Shown here: positions 35,105-44,445 of the stretch, piece by piece
Layout of the letters: every line of letters begins with the position of its first letter
Numbering within the stretch: the stretch's first letter is position 1
Source: Phytohalomonas tamaricis
GTDB taxonomy: Bacteria; Pseudomonadota; Gammaproteobacteria; Pseudomonadales; Halomonadaceae
Assembly (NCBI RefSeq): GCF_003012345.1
Contig: NZ_PVRV01000021.1
Coordinates: 173,394 to 237,393, forward strand
Direction of reading: 5' to 3'
Length of the DNA stretch: 64,000 nucleotides
Notes under the pieces: model-generated
Database searches by the model: none
What the model was told of the DNA's origin: nothing
The model's input: the letters and a program-made list of their open reading frames with translations, nothing else
Position numbers and translations under genes: made by a program

Positions 35105-36106
35105 CTAAAACTCTCCATCACTCACTCGAGTTTGGTTTCCAAGTTGTGTAATGTGATTAATTTGAATGCTTTTATCAGGCTTGTCTGTTTTTTTTCTAAA
35201 CTCAGCGAAACTCTTCAGTCGGCTTAGAATAGTACCGCCGGGCAAAGCTAGCTTACCCTCATCATAGTAATCAAACCAAGGGAGGCCTGCCTGTTGATAC
35301 TGTTCTGGCTTAATAGGCTTTCTTGGTAATGGCTCGCCTGTGACAGTCTTCCAGTCTTGGCTATTGATAAGATGAATAAAACAACGGGCATAGTGGCTAT
35401 CATCCCAGGCTTCGATCCCTCGCTTATCCTTATAAAGAGATTGATGGATCTTGCCGCCCAATCCTAATCCCATAGGTTCTGGACTAGAGCGGCGTGCAAA
35501 TGCAGGAATGTCTAAATAGTCGAAATCATCTCTTTTCCGTAATCGGGTCTGCTTTGCCCGCTGCGCCTGTTCGATTTCATAAAGCTCTGCTTTTAAAGGA
35601 TAAACAATAAGCTGTAAGCCGCCAAACTCACTTTCTCCAGTTACTTGCTCTTCAGCACTTTGGCCATCACCCAACCGTGAGGCTACGAATTGTCTTACCT
35701 GTTCTTCAGCAGTACTAAACCCATCAATCCACGGTTGGCTTGGTATTACCACATAGTCCTGTTGAGTATCGCTAAGTTCGTTTTGCCAAAACGTACCTGT
35801 GACAGCATTAATCTTGCCAGCGGCAATCTTAATTGCCATTGGATATTCACTATTAAAGTTGATCCACATTGCCTCTGCCTGATACATCGGCAAAAGCACG
35901 CCGCCACGGCGCGCCCAAGAATCAGGAATGCGGTCTGTATAATCTTCTATATGACGTAGGTCGAAGCGGTCCATGCCGGCCGGTAAAGGATACTCTCGGT
36001 TATCATCGGGAATGCGTAGTGTTCTCTGGAAACTGATAGTGGCATTGGCACTTGGGTGAACATGAGGGAAGCGGACCTTAAGAAAATTGTGTTCTAGCGT
36101 GAACAT
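35105..36106 (-). CDS. Conserved hypothetical protein paired with Xre regulator
   Basis: A 333-aa soluble protein. Distinctive segments are TLRIPDDNREYPLPAGMDRF, HIEDYTDRIP, RRGGVLLPMYQAEAMWINF, AIKIAAGKINAVTG, YVVIPSQPWIDGF and GLPWFDYYDEG. I recall uncharacterised bacterial proteins with these same blocks, so it is a real family, but I know of no assigned function or catalytic motif. No signal peptide or membrane segment. The Xre gene lies 25 bp upstream in the same direction, so the pair forms a two-gene operon, an arrangement typical of toxin-antitoxin or stress modules. Start MFTLEHNFLKVRFPHV is the first ATG. Confidence 0.8.
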   Translation of the reverse strand: MFTLEHNFLKVRFPHVHPSANATISFQRTLRIPDDNREYPLPAGMDRFDLRHIEDYTDRIPDSWARRGGVLLPMYQAEAMWINFNSEYPMAIKIAAGKINAVTGTFWQNELSDTQQDYVVIPSQPWIDGFSTAEEQVRQFVASRLGDGQSAEEQVTGESEFGGLQLIVYPLKAELYEIEQAQRAKQTRLRKRDDFDYLDIPAFARRSSPEPMGLGLGGKIHQSLYKDKRGIEAWDDSHYARCFIHLINSQDWKTVTGEPLPRKPIKPEQYQQAGLPWFDYYDEGKLALPGGTILSRLKSFAEFRKKTDKPDKSIQINHITQLGNQTRVSDGEF

Positions 36107-36131
36107 ACGGTTTCCTTATTTAGAGTAAGAG

Positions 36132-36485
36132 TTACCAATCACCATCAGTGATTTCGCGGACCACTCTGAGCAGAGCGTGATCGGGAGCATCCTTGAGTTG
36201 TCTTAATAGCTGAGCAAATAGCTGCGGACGCTTGCAGATAATTGCTTGTAGATCGGTAGATATTTTGCCGGCCATCGCCAGCAGTAGATCCGCGTCGAGT
36301 TCTAAATCTCTAGCTAATTTCTTGAGAGTCTGCTCGCCTGGTGGTGGCATTTCTTCACGCTCAATTTTACTTAAATAAGCAGGCTCAATACCGACTCGAG
36401 CAGCTACTTGACGCAATGAATAACGTCTGTCCTGCTGCTTGAGGGTTTCACGGTGTGTACGTAGATAAGGGCCAATTCCATTCAT
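36132..36485 (-). CDS. Xre-family HTH transcriptional regulator
   Basis: A 117-aa protein with an N-terminal HTH_3 domain: YSLRQVAARVGIEPAYLSKI (about 23-42) followed by PPGEQTLKKLARDLELDADL. The C-terminal 50 residues are helical (IICKRPQLFAQLLRQLKDAP). It is first in a two-gene unit with the conserved hypothetical protein and probably regulates that unit. No Shine-Dalgarno sequence precedes the ATG, and a TATACT box ends only 6 nt upstream, so the message may be leaderless. Confidence 0.9.
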   Translation of the reverse strand: MNGIGPYLRTHRETLKQQDRRYSLRQVAARVGIEPAYLSKIEREEMPPPGEQTLKKLARDLELDADLLLAMAGKISTDLQAIICKRPQLFAQLLRQLKDAPDHALLRVVREITDGDW

Positions 36486-36487
36486 TT

Positions 36488-36507
36488 GTGTAGTATATAG
36501 TACACAT
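36488..36507 (-). promoter_or_regulatory. Putative promoter/operator of the Xre unit
   Basis: The imperfect palindrome TGTGTAGTATATAGTACACA immediately precedes the Xre ATG and on the minus strand includes a -10-like TATACT. Its near-symmetry and position fit autoregulation by the Xre protein. I see no good -35. Confidence 0.45.
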
Positions 36508-36623
36508 AAAACACTAAGCTAGTAATTGTTGAAGTTTAGTGGAAATGCATTTCTGAATAAGCTCAAACCCGCAGAATTTATATCCCTACACAGCCACTCT
36601 GTTAGTCCGTAATATCCTGATTA

Positions 36624-36980
36624 ATGCTCAATGATGAGCTTTGGTCGAGGCTAAAAAAATTCAGCTTTAACAAGCCACCTCTACAGGCCTGATCTGTGAA
36701 TGATGGCAGAAGGTCATCCTCTACCGGATGCGCATAGGCTACTCTTGGCGAGACATGCCGCGCATCGTCGGCATTAGAACTCAGTTTATAAACGCTTCAA
36801 TAACTGGTCGGCAGCAGGCAAGCTACTTAGGATATTCAACGTCCTGAGCGAAGGATCTGTTGTTGAATGGACGTTCATTAACGGGACATATGTTAATGAC
36901 ATTAGTACAGTGCCTGTGCCGCCAGCCATCAAACTGAAGCCATTGAAAGGAATTGGGCCGGCTATACGAGCAAGACTCAT
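36624..36980 (+). pseudogene. IS5-family transposase fragment (5' part)
   Basis: The start MLNDELWSRLKKIQL and the segments ILYRMRIGYSWRDMP, (after a frameshift) VYKRFNNWSAAGKLLRIFNV, and FINGTYV match the N-terminal part of IS5-family (IS427-like) transposases, ending near KGIGPAIRARLI. At least two frameshifts and stops. The complementary C-terminal motifs occur as separate scraps at 59.3 and 59.8 kb. Confidence 0.75.
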
Positions 36981-37071
36981 TTAGCTCCACAACCTGCTCG
37001 ATGATGTCGAGCACGAGTATTGACGGTGCTGGATGCCCTAGTCATCTGTTATGAGCCAGTTATTCAGGAGC

Positions 37072-38337
37072 TCACTCTTCCTGCCTCCGATGTCCCCACG
37101 AACTAGTCATCTCTATTGCTTTCGAAGCTAGCTCAGCCTGATGCGACACCATATCCGTAATTAATGCCCGACGTAACTCTTCGTCCAGCAGACTAACCGC
37201 TGCACTATTGAAAGCATCGAAATTGATAGCTTTCTCGCTATCGCCGTTAGCAGGATTGTAATAATAACAGACCAGCCAATCTGCATGACTATCAGCCGCA
37301 GCATTTCCTCTCCCGATTTCCTTTCGGAACAATTCCCTCAAGTCAGGAGAAGGGATAATAGCGCCTGACTCGTTTTCTACTCTAAGACCGTAGTGAACAG
37401 CGTTGTACAAATTGACATATAGACAAACATTCTTGTCTCCTAGCCTACAAATCGGCATTTTAATCCCGACATGCTTATTGTTTTTATTTTTGGAATAGTA
37501 GTCCCTGGAGATTGAAGCGATGCTCTTACCCCCGTAGACGCTCGGCATGGTCCCAAGCTTGCTCTCAAGCGCTTCACTTAACTCTTTCCAAAATAGCTCT
37601 TGTATAGAGGCCTTGGCCTTGGGGAGTGACTCTTCCACCAGCAGAGCATCCTTGAATTTCTCTATATCAGTGTTCAGCCCGCCTGCAATCAAATCGCTCA
37701 CACCCCCTCCTTCCCCTGTTAAGTTATTAATAGTTTGCTGGTATTGCTGGATGGCGTGCGCCAGAATAGGCTTATGTTGGCTCGCCTCGATACAATCCTG
37801 TAGCCAGCCTGATACGTGATAGGCAAACGACAGACAGACCACTTTGTCCTTACTTAGTCCATTTAGGCTTATGGATGAGGGGCTTTTCCCATCTAAGGTA
37901 AGATACGCCAAAGTAACGCTCTTCCTACCATCAGCTCGCCGCAGCAACTCTTGATAATAATCATAGAGTTGGGCGTTTTGGTCGGTCGCATCAATCTTCA
38001 GTTCGATCCCGACAATATCGTGCGCTGACTCGATGACTATGTCGACTCGCCTTTTTTCTTCCGTCGGAAGCTCGCGTTTAATCCTATAATGGCCTTTTAT
38101 TTCTTGCTGTATATCAAGCACGCCGTCAAGAAAAAGGTCAAGGAATGCAGTGCCCTCACCATGGCGCCCTTGGGGATTCAATAGTTCATGTAAAAACCGA
38201 GAGTGCGTTCCTGCTTCGTTTCTATGCACTTTGAGGATAGAGAAGATATTGAAAATTTCTCCGTTGAGGTTTGCCTTCTCTCGAGCTTGGCTAACCAACT
38301 TCATGAGTTTATTGTTCATGACCAACGTATCAAGCAT
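37072..38337 (-). CDS. PD-(D/E)XK nuclease superfamily protein
   Basis: A 421-aa protein. The nuclease core is readable: THSRFLHELLNP near residue 45-55, Asp99 in KRRVDIVIE, and the E-x-K pair E112/K114 in VGIELKI, followed by a conserved Gln/Tyr region (QNAQLYDYYQELL). This is the layout of the PDDEXK_4-type family found in defence islands and prophages. The C-terminal 250 residues (SYN-rich, LYNAVHYGLRVEN, DWLVCYYYNP) have no recognised domain. I start at ATG 38337; a TTG one codon earlier is also open. It stands alone 1 kb from the dnd cluster, with the same orientation as the dpt genes. Target unknown. Confidence 0.82.
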   Translation of the reverse strand: MLDTLVMNNKLMKLVSQAREKANLNGEIFNIFSILKVHRNEAGTHSRFLHELLNPQGRHGEGTAFLDLFLDGVLDIQQEIKGHYRIKRELPTEEKRRVDIVIESAHDIVGIELKIDATDQNAQLYDYYQELLRRADGRKSVTLAYLTLDGKSPSSISLNGLSKDKVVCLSFAYHVSGWLQDCIEASQHKPILAHAIQQYQQTINNLTGEGGGVSDLIAGGLNTDIEKFKDALLVEESLPKAKASIQELFWKELSEALESKLGTMPSVYGGKSIASISRDYYSKNKNNKHVGIKMPICRLGDKNVCLYVNLYNAVHYGLRVENESGAIIPSPDLRELFRKEIGRGNAAADSHADWLVCYYYNPANGDSEKAINFDAFNSAAVSLLDEELRRALITDMVSHQAELASKAIEMTSSWGHRRQEE

Positions 38338-39217
38338 CAAGCGCTCTCTTAGCCTAGGCTCGCTGAAAAGATAGTGTGAATAGAGGGATCCACCTCTCTT
38401 ATCGGCATCTACCAGCGACTTTTTACCTATGCTTTCTCGATAACACTCAGCCGTAGGCGCTTACGGCTACTGCAAAAGACATCGATATTGCCTGCCCAAA
38501 GCAGGCCGGTTTGCTACAAGGAAGTCTTGTACTATTGGAGCCCTTTGCTACCTCTCGGCAGCCAAAACGCGAGGAGGCTGTGATTCGTTAGCCTGGTGTG
38601 CCAGCACTTCCATGCCAAGCGGTAACTGGAAGCCATCTATAAGGGCATCAGCAGCTGCCGCGCAAGGAGATATGAATGGCAAAGACGCACTTTTTTTTAC
38701 TGGCAGGACCCGGCCACTGTGCCCTGCCTCAGCTGCAATGGCAGCGGTGAATAGCAACGCACGTTCTCTTATGGTTTTGTGCTCCCTGGTGATGGCACGG
38801 GGCTAGTCGTGAAGCCGGCGAGCTGCTCGATATGATGATACACCGCCACGCGATCAGCAAAGAGAGCGATTACAGCGCTTATAGAATACGCCCGGAGTGC
38901 ATGCAAGAAGCGGTGGCTGAGCATCAAACTCGACAGGCAGAAAAGAGCGGGATGGTTAAGCTGAGCAGCTGTAATTTAACGAAGAGTTGGGGATGTATTC
39001 GAGGTCAGCCAATAGATCACGGAAAATCTAGAGATCGACAGGCTATATTACTACGGACAAGATCACCTAATTCACTTGAACTTCAGAGTTCTCCAGCCAA
39101 ATAAATGACAGTAATGAAGCGTGGTGTACCGGCCAAAAATCTGTCCAAAGTTATTACTCTTCTAGTAATTTCATAGAGTTAAAAATTCATCCATCTGATC
39201 ACCACAATCTCTTAGCG
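38338..39217. other. Gene-free region between nuclease and dnd genes
   Basis: About 880 bp. Small hairpins occur at 38445-38465 (CCGTA..TACGG) and near 38490 (GCCTGC..GCAGGC). A minus-strand frame at 38548-38757 (ADALIDGFQLPLGMEVLA) looks like the end of an unknown decayed gene. No intact gene. Confidence 0.4.
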
Positions 39218-39272
39218 TTGACATGGAAGTTTATTATATGTAAATTAACTTCCATGTAGTTTTTAACTTCCA
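39218..39272 (+). promoter_or_regulatory. Putative dndBCDE promoter with inverted repeat and third half-site
   Basis: TTGACA (39218-39223) and TAAATT (39241-39246), 17 bp apart, make a good sigma70-type core. A perfect 11-bp inverted repeat overlaps it: ACATGGAAGTT (39221-39231) and AACTTCCATGT (39247-39257). TTAACTTCCA occurs twice in direct orientation, at 39245 and 39263, 18 bp apart. A repressor bound here would block the promoter. DndB proteins are known to autoregulate dnd operons, so DndB is the first candidate, though the sequence differs from the published Salmonella site. Confidence 0.65.
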
Positions 39273-39286
39273 ACTCCGGAAATTTG

Positions 39287-40363
39287 ATGGCCGAGTTCTC
39301 CCACACCTTCCCGGCGGCTCGGGGCTTTCAGTCCGGACGCCCGTGTTATGTCGCCATGTGCCCTCTGCGGTTGGTACCCAAAATTTTTATTTTTGACGGC
39401 CAAGAAGTTCCTCCTGAGCTCAGAGCCCAGCGGGTTTTGAACCGTACCCGAATTCCCGAAATTGTGAGTTATCTTGTAGATAATCCGTCTGATTATACAC
39501 TTTCTGGCATTACCGCGTCTGTAGACGGACAAGTCTCATTTGAGCCCAGTACTGACACTGGTCTTGGGCAAAACCTCGGACTGCTGTCTATTCCGATGGA
39601 CGCCAAGATTTTGATTAACGATGGTCAACACCGCCGCGAAGCGATTGTTCAGGCGATCGAACAAAACCCAGAACTTGGGTATGACAATATCCCCGTGCTT
39701 TTTTTCATCGATGACGGTCTTAAGCGAAGCCAACAAATGTTCGCCGATCTGAACAAGCACGCCGTACGACCAAGCGACTCCATTAGTACCCTCTACGACC
39801 ATCGAGATCATTTATCTGAACTCGCCAGATATGTAGCTCGAGAAGTAAGGGTATTTTCAAGACTTACTGAAATGGAGAGATCAAGTATCTCCAATCGGAG
39901 CAGCAAATTCTTCACCCTGTCAGCAATAAAGAACGCATCTAAGGCTTTGCTGATGAAGGGGAAAAATGAGCCCATCACAGAAGATGAGCAGAAGCTGGCA
40001 GTACAGTTCTGGAACGAAGTAGCTGAAAACATGATGGACTGGCAGCTAGCGCTGGAAAAGAAAGTAGCAACCTGTGACCTACGAGAGCAATACATTCATG
40101 CTCACGGCGTTATGCTACAGGCCATGGGGCAAATAGGTGCAGATCTTCTTTGCAAGCCAAAACAGCAATGGAGCGAAATCCTAAAAGGCCTGCAGAAAAT
40201 CGATTGGGCGCGTGCGAACAGTGATTGGGAAGGACGCGCCATGCATCATGGCCGCATCAGCAAAGCACGAAGCAGCGTAATCCTCAGCGGTAACTACATC
40301 AAACAACAGCTCGGTGTTCCACTCACCCCTACTGAACAGGAATACGAGGAGTCGTTCAAATGA
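39287..40363 (+). CDS. dndB: DNA phosphorothioation-associated protein DndB
   Basis: A 358-aa DndB with the DGQHR motif of its family at residues 112-116 (LINDGQHRREAI), preceded by RAQRVLNRTRIPEIVSYL and followed by LFFIDDGLKRSQQMFADLNK, all typical. DndB is not required for phosphorothioate formation; it acts as a regulator of the operon and affects modification frequency. I start at ATG 39287 after GGAAA; the previous codon is a possible TTG start. First of four tightly overlapping genes (dndB/dndC overlap ATGA). No dndA is present; IscS-type desulfurases elsewhere can substitute. Confidence 0.93.
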   Translation: MAEFSHTFPAARGFQSGRPCYVAMCPLRLVPKIFIFDGQEVPPELRAQRVLNRTRIPEIVSYLVDNPSDYTLSGITASVDGQVSFEPSTDTGLGQNLGLLSIPMDAKILINDGQHRREAIVQAIEQNPELGYDNIPVLFFIDDGLKRSQQMFADLNKHAVRPSDSISTLYDHRDHLSELARYVAREVRVFSRLTEMERSSISNRSSKFFTLSAIKNASKALLMKGKNEPITEDEQKLAVQFWNEVAENMMDWQLALEKKVATCDLREQYIHAHGVMLQAMGQIGADLLCKPKQQWSEILKGLQKIDWARANSDWEGRAMHHGRISKARSSVILSGNYIKQQLGVPLTPTEQEYEESFK

Positions 40364-41883
40364 TGGAAACAGAAGAGAGATTCATTTTTTCAGATCATTT
40401 ATCCATGATCCGGGATTATACGATTGCTGGGCGCCCACTCGTGGATTTAATCCGAGAAATTCAGACAATCTACTGTGCAGACGATCGCCCTTGGATTATT
40501 GGTTTTAGTGGTGGAAAAGACTCAACATGCATTTTGTCGCTTATTTATATGGCGTTACTTCAGCTTCCGACAGAGAAGCGCAAAAAACATGTTTATGTTG
40601 TTTCATCTGACACCTTGGTAGAAACCCCTGTCGTCGTTGACATGATTCAGCGTGTAATAAGCACTATCAATGAGTCAGCACCACAAGAAGGCTTACCCAT
40701 CAGTGCTCACAGCGTTATCCCAAAGACTGATCAAACATTCTGGGTAAATTTATTGGGCCGTGGTTATCCGGCGCCAAACCAAAGTTTTCGCTGGTGCACC
40801 GAACGAATGAAAATTCACCCTGTGAGTGAATTCATTCTCGACAAGGTCGCTGAGTTCGGTGAAGCCGTTGTCGTATTGGGCTCTCGCAGCCAAGAGAGTG
40901 CTTCTCGAGCCCAGGTGATCTCCAAACATAAAATCGACGGCTCTGCACTCAGTCGTCATAGCTCACTGCCTAATGCATATACTTACATGCCAATCGAAAG
41001 CTGGTCGGCTGATGAGGTATGGATGTATCTAATGAGCGCGCCCTGCCCCTGGGGCGGCTCCAATAGAGAGTTACTGGAGCTGTACAAAGGGTCAAATCAG
41101 GGCGAGTGCCCAATTGTCATCGATAAGAGTACGCCTTCCTGTGGCAACAGTCGCTTTGGCTGCTGGACATGCACTGTTGTGACTGATGACAAGGCCCTCC
41201 ATGGACTGATTGAGTCAGGCGCCAGCTGGATGAAGCCATTATTGGCTTTCAGAAACAAACTCTATCAGTCCCGGCAGCCTGAAAACTCCGAAGAGTATCG
41301 CAACTTCCGTCGGCGGACCGGCCGAGTTACTTATAATTCAGGCGATATAAGTGATGACAGCGTGCGCGAGGTACGCCACATACCTGGTCCCTACTGGCTA
41401 TCCAAGCGTCAGGAATTTTTACGTGAATTGCTGACGATTGAAAAGGAAATCAACGAAAACGGCGAATCCATCGAGCTGATCACGCGGCCAGAGCTGCATA
41501 TGATCAGAAGAGAATGGTTGCGAGACCCCAATGAGCCAGACTGGGAGGATTCTCTACCCAGTATCTATCGAGCAATCTATAACGAAGATCTCGACTGGAT
41601 AGATGACGATGCCGGCGCTTTCACACGAGCAGATTCGGAAACCCTGGAAAACCTCTCCGAAAAATACGGCGTACCTTCTGCGCTTATTCGAAAGATGCTT
41701 GAAGCAGAGCTTCAAGTGTCAGGACTTGGCAATCGACGAGGCATATTAAATAGCCTGGAAAGCATCCTTCAGCGAGATTGGGAGGACCTTGAAGCCATCA
41801 ATGAACGTAACCAATCCTTTCGCAAGCGGGGCAAGACCTACGCTGAGGAAGTGAAAGACGAATTTTCAGAGTTTCTGCATTAA
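40360..41883 (+). CDS. dndC: DNA phosphorothioation protein DndC (PAPS-reductase-like)
   Basis: A 507-aa protein of the ATP pyrophosphatase superfamily. The PP-loop SGGKDS is at 50-55, followed by VVSSDTLVETPVV and FRWCTERMKIHP, as in PAPS reductases and DndC. Cysteines at about 250, 261, 268 and 271 (CPIV, SCGNSRFGCWTC) fit the [4Fe-4S] site. DndC activates the DNA backbone and receives sulfur from the desulfurase, with DndD and DndE. Two ATGs (40360, 40363) overlap the dndB stop; its own stop shares a base with the dndD ATG (TAATG). Confidence 0.95.
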   Translation: MMETEERFIFSDHLSMIRDYTIAGRPLVDLIREIQTIYCADDRPWIIGFSGGKDSTCILSLIYMALLQLPTEKRKKHVYVVSSDTLVETPVVVDMIQRVISTINESAPQEGLPISAHSVIPKTDQTFWVNLLGRGYPAPNQSFRWCTERMKIHPVSEFILDKVAEFGEAVVVLGSRSQESASRAQVISKHKIDGSALSRHSSLPNAYTYMPIESWSADEVWMYLMSAPCPWGGSNRELLELYKGSNQGECPIVIDKSTPSCGNSRFGCWTCTVVTDDKALHGLIESGASWMKPLLAFRNKLYQSRQPENSEEYRNFRRRTGRVTYNSGDISDDSVREVRHIPGPYWLSKRQEFLRELLTIEKEINENGESIELITRPELHMIRREWLRDPNEPDWEDSLPSIYRAIYNEDLDWIDDDAGAFTRADSETLENLSEKYGVPSALIRKMLEAELQVSGLGNRRGILNSLESILQRDWEDLEAINERNQSFRKRGKTYAEEVKDEFSEFLH

Positions 41884-43877
41884 TGCTTATTAAAGAGCTT
41901 ACGCTAACCGACTTCCGAGTTTACGAGGGTGTCAATTATTTTAATCTCTCCCCAGAAAAGCATGCTGGTGAAACGCGACCCATCATTCTCTTCGGTGGGC
42001 TCAATGGTGCAGGAAAGACCAGTATTCTTTTAGGGATAAGGCTTGCCCTCTATGGGAAGCTGTGCCTGGGGTCAGCCGTGTCACAGAGACGTTACGATGA
42101 GTTTCTACTGGAAGCCCTGCACCACTCCCGAGCAACCGGTCGCTCTGCCAACACGGCAGCCGTTGAGCTCACATTTACTTATGCCAAGCTTGGAACGGAA
42201 AATCAGTATCATGTGAAGCGTGAATGGGAGCGACGAAACAACGGTGTAAAGGAAGCTCTGACTATCCATGAAAATGGTACGCCCATAAAAGGTCTGAACT
42301 ATGACCAGGCTCAAAACTTCCTGAACGAACTCATCCCTGCTGGCGTGTCGGATCTGTTCTTCTTCGATGGTGAAAAAATAGCGCAGCTGGCGGATGATAC
42401 AGGCGGTGTCGCTTTAGAGCAGTCGATTAAAAAACTGCTGGGGCTCGATATTGTCGAACGGCTTGCCGGCGACCTGACTGTTTTAAACAGAAATCTCACC
42501 AAGCGCTCTTCAGCGCAGGAGATTCAATCGAGCATCGATTCCGAGCAATCCAGCCTTGAACGTTGTAGAACACAGATTGAGTCTGTTCGACAGAAGATGA
42601 ACACCCTCTATGCGCAGCGCGCAGAGACGCAGGAACAAGCCAACAGGCTTCAAAAGGATATTGATGACCGCGGCGGACACTTCTCTGCGCCCCGGAAGCA
42701 GCTCGAAGCCAGACTCACAGAATTGCAGAGTGAGCGGGATAACCTGGTTTCCAAGATCAATGCCCTGATGTCTGACGCAGCACCTCTCGCATTGGCAGAA
42801 GCATTCTGCGCTAGAACCGAACGTCAGATTGAGCACGATCTCAGTCTCCAGAGCCTTCTTCGTGAGCGTAGGCTTCACGACGAATACCGGACCCGACTGA
42901 TTAGCTCACTCGACTCAAAGTTAACAGCAGACGCTTTAGCCGTTGTTCTCGGTGAACTGGATACACTGAGTCCATCTACAAAAAATCAGGGCGCTGAGCA
43001 GCCAGTTCATGACTTGACACCATCGCAGGCCAGTCATCTCTTCTCTACGTTTAACGAAGCTCGAAAGCAGAAAGAAGAAGTAGTTGAGTTGTTTAATGCT
43101 CTGGAACAGGTTGAAGCGGCTCTCGACGAGATAGGGGCATCACTCGCGCGTGCGCCGGACGACTTATTGATAGCATCCGACTTCGAAAATCTCCAACAGC
43201 TGCAACAAAAGCTTGGCCGGTTGGATGCTGAAATCGATTCTCTTCGCAGGCTGGGTAAAGAGACTGCAAACGAAGCTGTCGATATCGCTCGAAGGCTTGA
43301 CCGACTTTACGAGAGCGCTGCGAAATCAAGTGATCAAAAACGAGTGTTCGACTACATCAATAATGCCAATGGCCTTCTAACAGACTACGTAGGCCAGACA
43401 GCAACCGCGAAAATTCGCGACCTTGAAGAGCAATTCACAGAGTGTTTTGCAAAGCTTTCTCGTAAGGAAGATCTAGATTTACAAATCCACATCGATTCGA
43501 GCACTTTTCATATAGCCCTTCTCTCAAATAGCGGGAAAACAATTGGAAAGGACGAGCTCTCTGCCGGTGAAAAACAGATCTTTGCGATCGCCATGCTTGA
43601 GGCGCTGGCAAAGACTTCCGGACGCCAGCTACCGATGATTGTTGATACTCCTTTGGGGCGGCTGGATTCAGAGCACAGAACCAGACTCGTAGAGGGTTAC
43701 TTCCCGGTGGCAAGCCACCAGATGATCATTCTCTCGACCGATACAGAAGTTGATGAGTCGTTCTATACAGCGCTTTCCCCAGATATTTCCAGAGCCTACA
43801 AACTCGAGTATGACTCAAAAGCAGGGGCGACTCGGGCTCGTGAAGGCTATTTCTGGCAAGAGCAGGAGGCTCTCTAA
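41883..43877 (+). CDS. dndD: DNA phosphorothioation protein DndD (SMC-like ATPase)
   Basis: A 664-aa SMC/Rad50-like ATPase. Walker A GLNGAGKT at 39-46, a long coiled-coil middle (about 195-300 and 400-500, ESVRQKMNTLYAQRAETQEQ), ABC signature LSAGEKQIF near 560 and Walker B LPMIVDTPLGRLD near 585. DndD supplies ATP hydrolysis and is thought to remodel or nick DNA at the modification site. It overlaps dndC by one base and is followed directly by dndE with no gap, so all four are one transcript. Confidence 0.95.
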   Translation: MLIKELTLTDFRVYEGVNYFNLSPEKHAGETRPIILFGGLNGAGKTSILLGIRLALYGKLCLGSAVSQRRYDEFLLEALHHSRATGRSANTAAVELTFTYAKLGTENQYHVKREWERRNNGVKEALTIHENGTPIKGLNYDQAQNFLNELIPAGVSDLFFFDGEKIAQLADDTGGVALEQSIKKLLGLDIVERLAGDLTVLNRNLTKRSSAQEIQSSIDSEQSSLERCRTQIESVRQKMNTLYAQRAETQEQANRLQKDIDDRGGHFSAPRKQLEARLTELQSERDNLVSKINALMSDAAPLALAEAFCARTERQIEHDLSLQSLLRERRLHDEYRTRLISSLDSKLTADALAVVLGELDTLSPSTKNQGAEQPVHDLTPSQASHLFSTFNEARKQKEEVVELFNALEQVEAALDEIGASLARAPDDLLIASDFENLQQLQQKLGRLDAEIDSLRRLGKETANEAVDIARRLDRLYESAAKSSDQKRVFDYINNANGLLTDYVGQTATAKIRDLEEQFTECFAKLSRKEDLDLQIHIDSSTFHIALLSNSGKTIGKDELSAGEKQIFAIAMLEALAKTSGRQLPMIVDTPLGRLDSEHRTRLVEGYFPVASHQMIILSTDTEVDESFYTALSPDISRAYKLEYDSKAGATRAREGYFWQEQEAL

Positions 43878-44240
43878 ATGTTTCCCTCTCGAATCCATTT
43901 GAGCAAGAAGACCTGGGATCGTCTGCAGTACATGCAAACGAAAACACGCCTGACCCCTAACGTGCTTGCACGTACGGCTATTGCGCTGGCACTACGCGAT
44001 ACGCACACAGCTACGATTAATGAAAACAAGCCCGAGCAGACGCATGTTATTAATCGAGATGTGTTGTTTGGTGATCAGGCAAATGTGTATGAAGCTTTGA
44101 TCTATCAATTCTGTGCCGAGCAAAAAATCGATGCTGACATTCAGGATATTGTTCGATCATTGATTGATGTCGGTTTACATAAGATGGGGCATATAAAAAG
44201 CATATTGAACATGAACAATTTTTTCGATTTAAAATATTAA
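43878..44240 (+). CDS. dndE: DNA phosphorothioation protein DndE
   Basis: A 120-aa basic protein that starts FPSRIHLSKKTWDRLQYMQT and continues RLTPNVLARTAIALALRD, the typical DndE ribbon-helix-like opening; family members bind nicked double-stranded DNA and stabilise the Dnd complex. The ATG follows the dndD stop immediately. Length is normal for the family. It is the last gene of the plus-strand modification operon and is convergent with the restriction operon. Confidence 0.92.
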   Translation: MFPSRIHLSKKTWDRLQYMQTKTRLTPNVLARTAIALALRDTHTATINENKPEQTHVINRDVLFGDQANVYEALIYQFCAEQKIDADIQDIVRSLIDVGLHKMGHIKSILNMNNFFDLKY

Positions 44241-44336
44241 AAACAAGTCAAAATCGAACTCCAACAAGAGAAGAATCAAAACGTAAAAATGAGCTTTATA
44301 CTTTATCATTCAACAATGAAACAAATGCTTAAACAA

Positions 44337-44356
44337 GAGCTCACTTTAGTGAGCTC
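44337..44356. terminator. Hairpin between convergent modification and restriction operons
   Basis: GAGCTCAC and GTGAGCTC form a perfect 8-bp stem with a TTTA loop. On the minus strand it is followed by TTGTTT, on the plus strand by no T-run. It sits in the 205-bp gap between dndE and the DUF262 gene and may terminate the minus-strand operon. Confidence 0.6.
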
Positions 44357-44445
44357 GACAAACCTATCTAAAAAAGCAGCAAACAAATTACCGTATATAA
44401 ATGCGTTATCTATTTTTCATTATATAAAAATATAAAAGATAAGCA

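Noticed and set aside
38548-38806. Overlapping ORFs on both strands between nuclease and dndB
   Set aside because: No family recognised and no ribosome site on either strand; treated as decayed DNA.
39287-44240. Missing dndA taken as a sign of a defective dnd cluster
   Set aside because: Many clusters lack dndA and use a housekeeping IscS; the four remaining genes are intact and overlapping.
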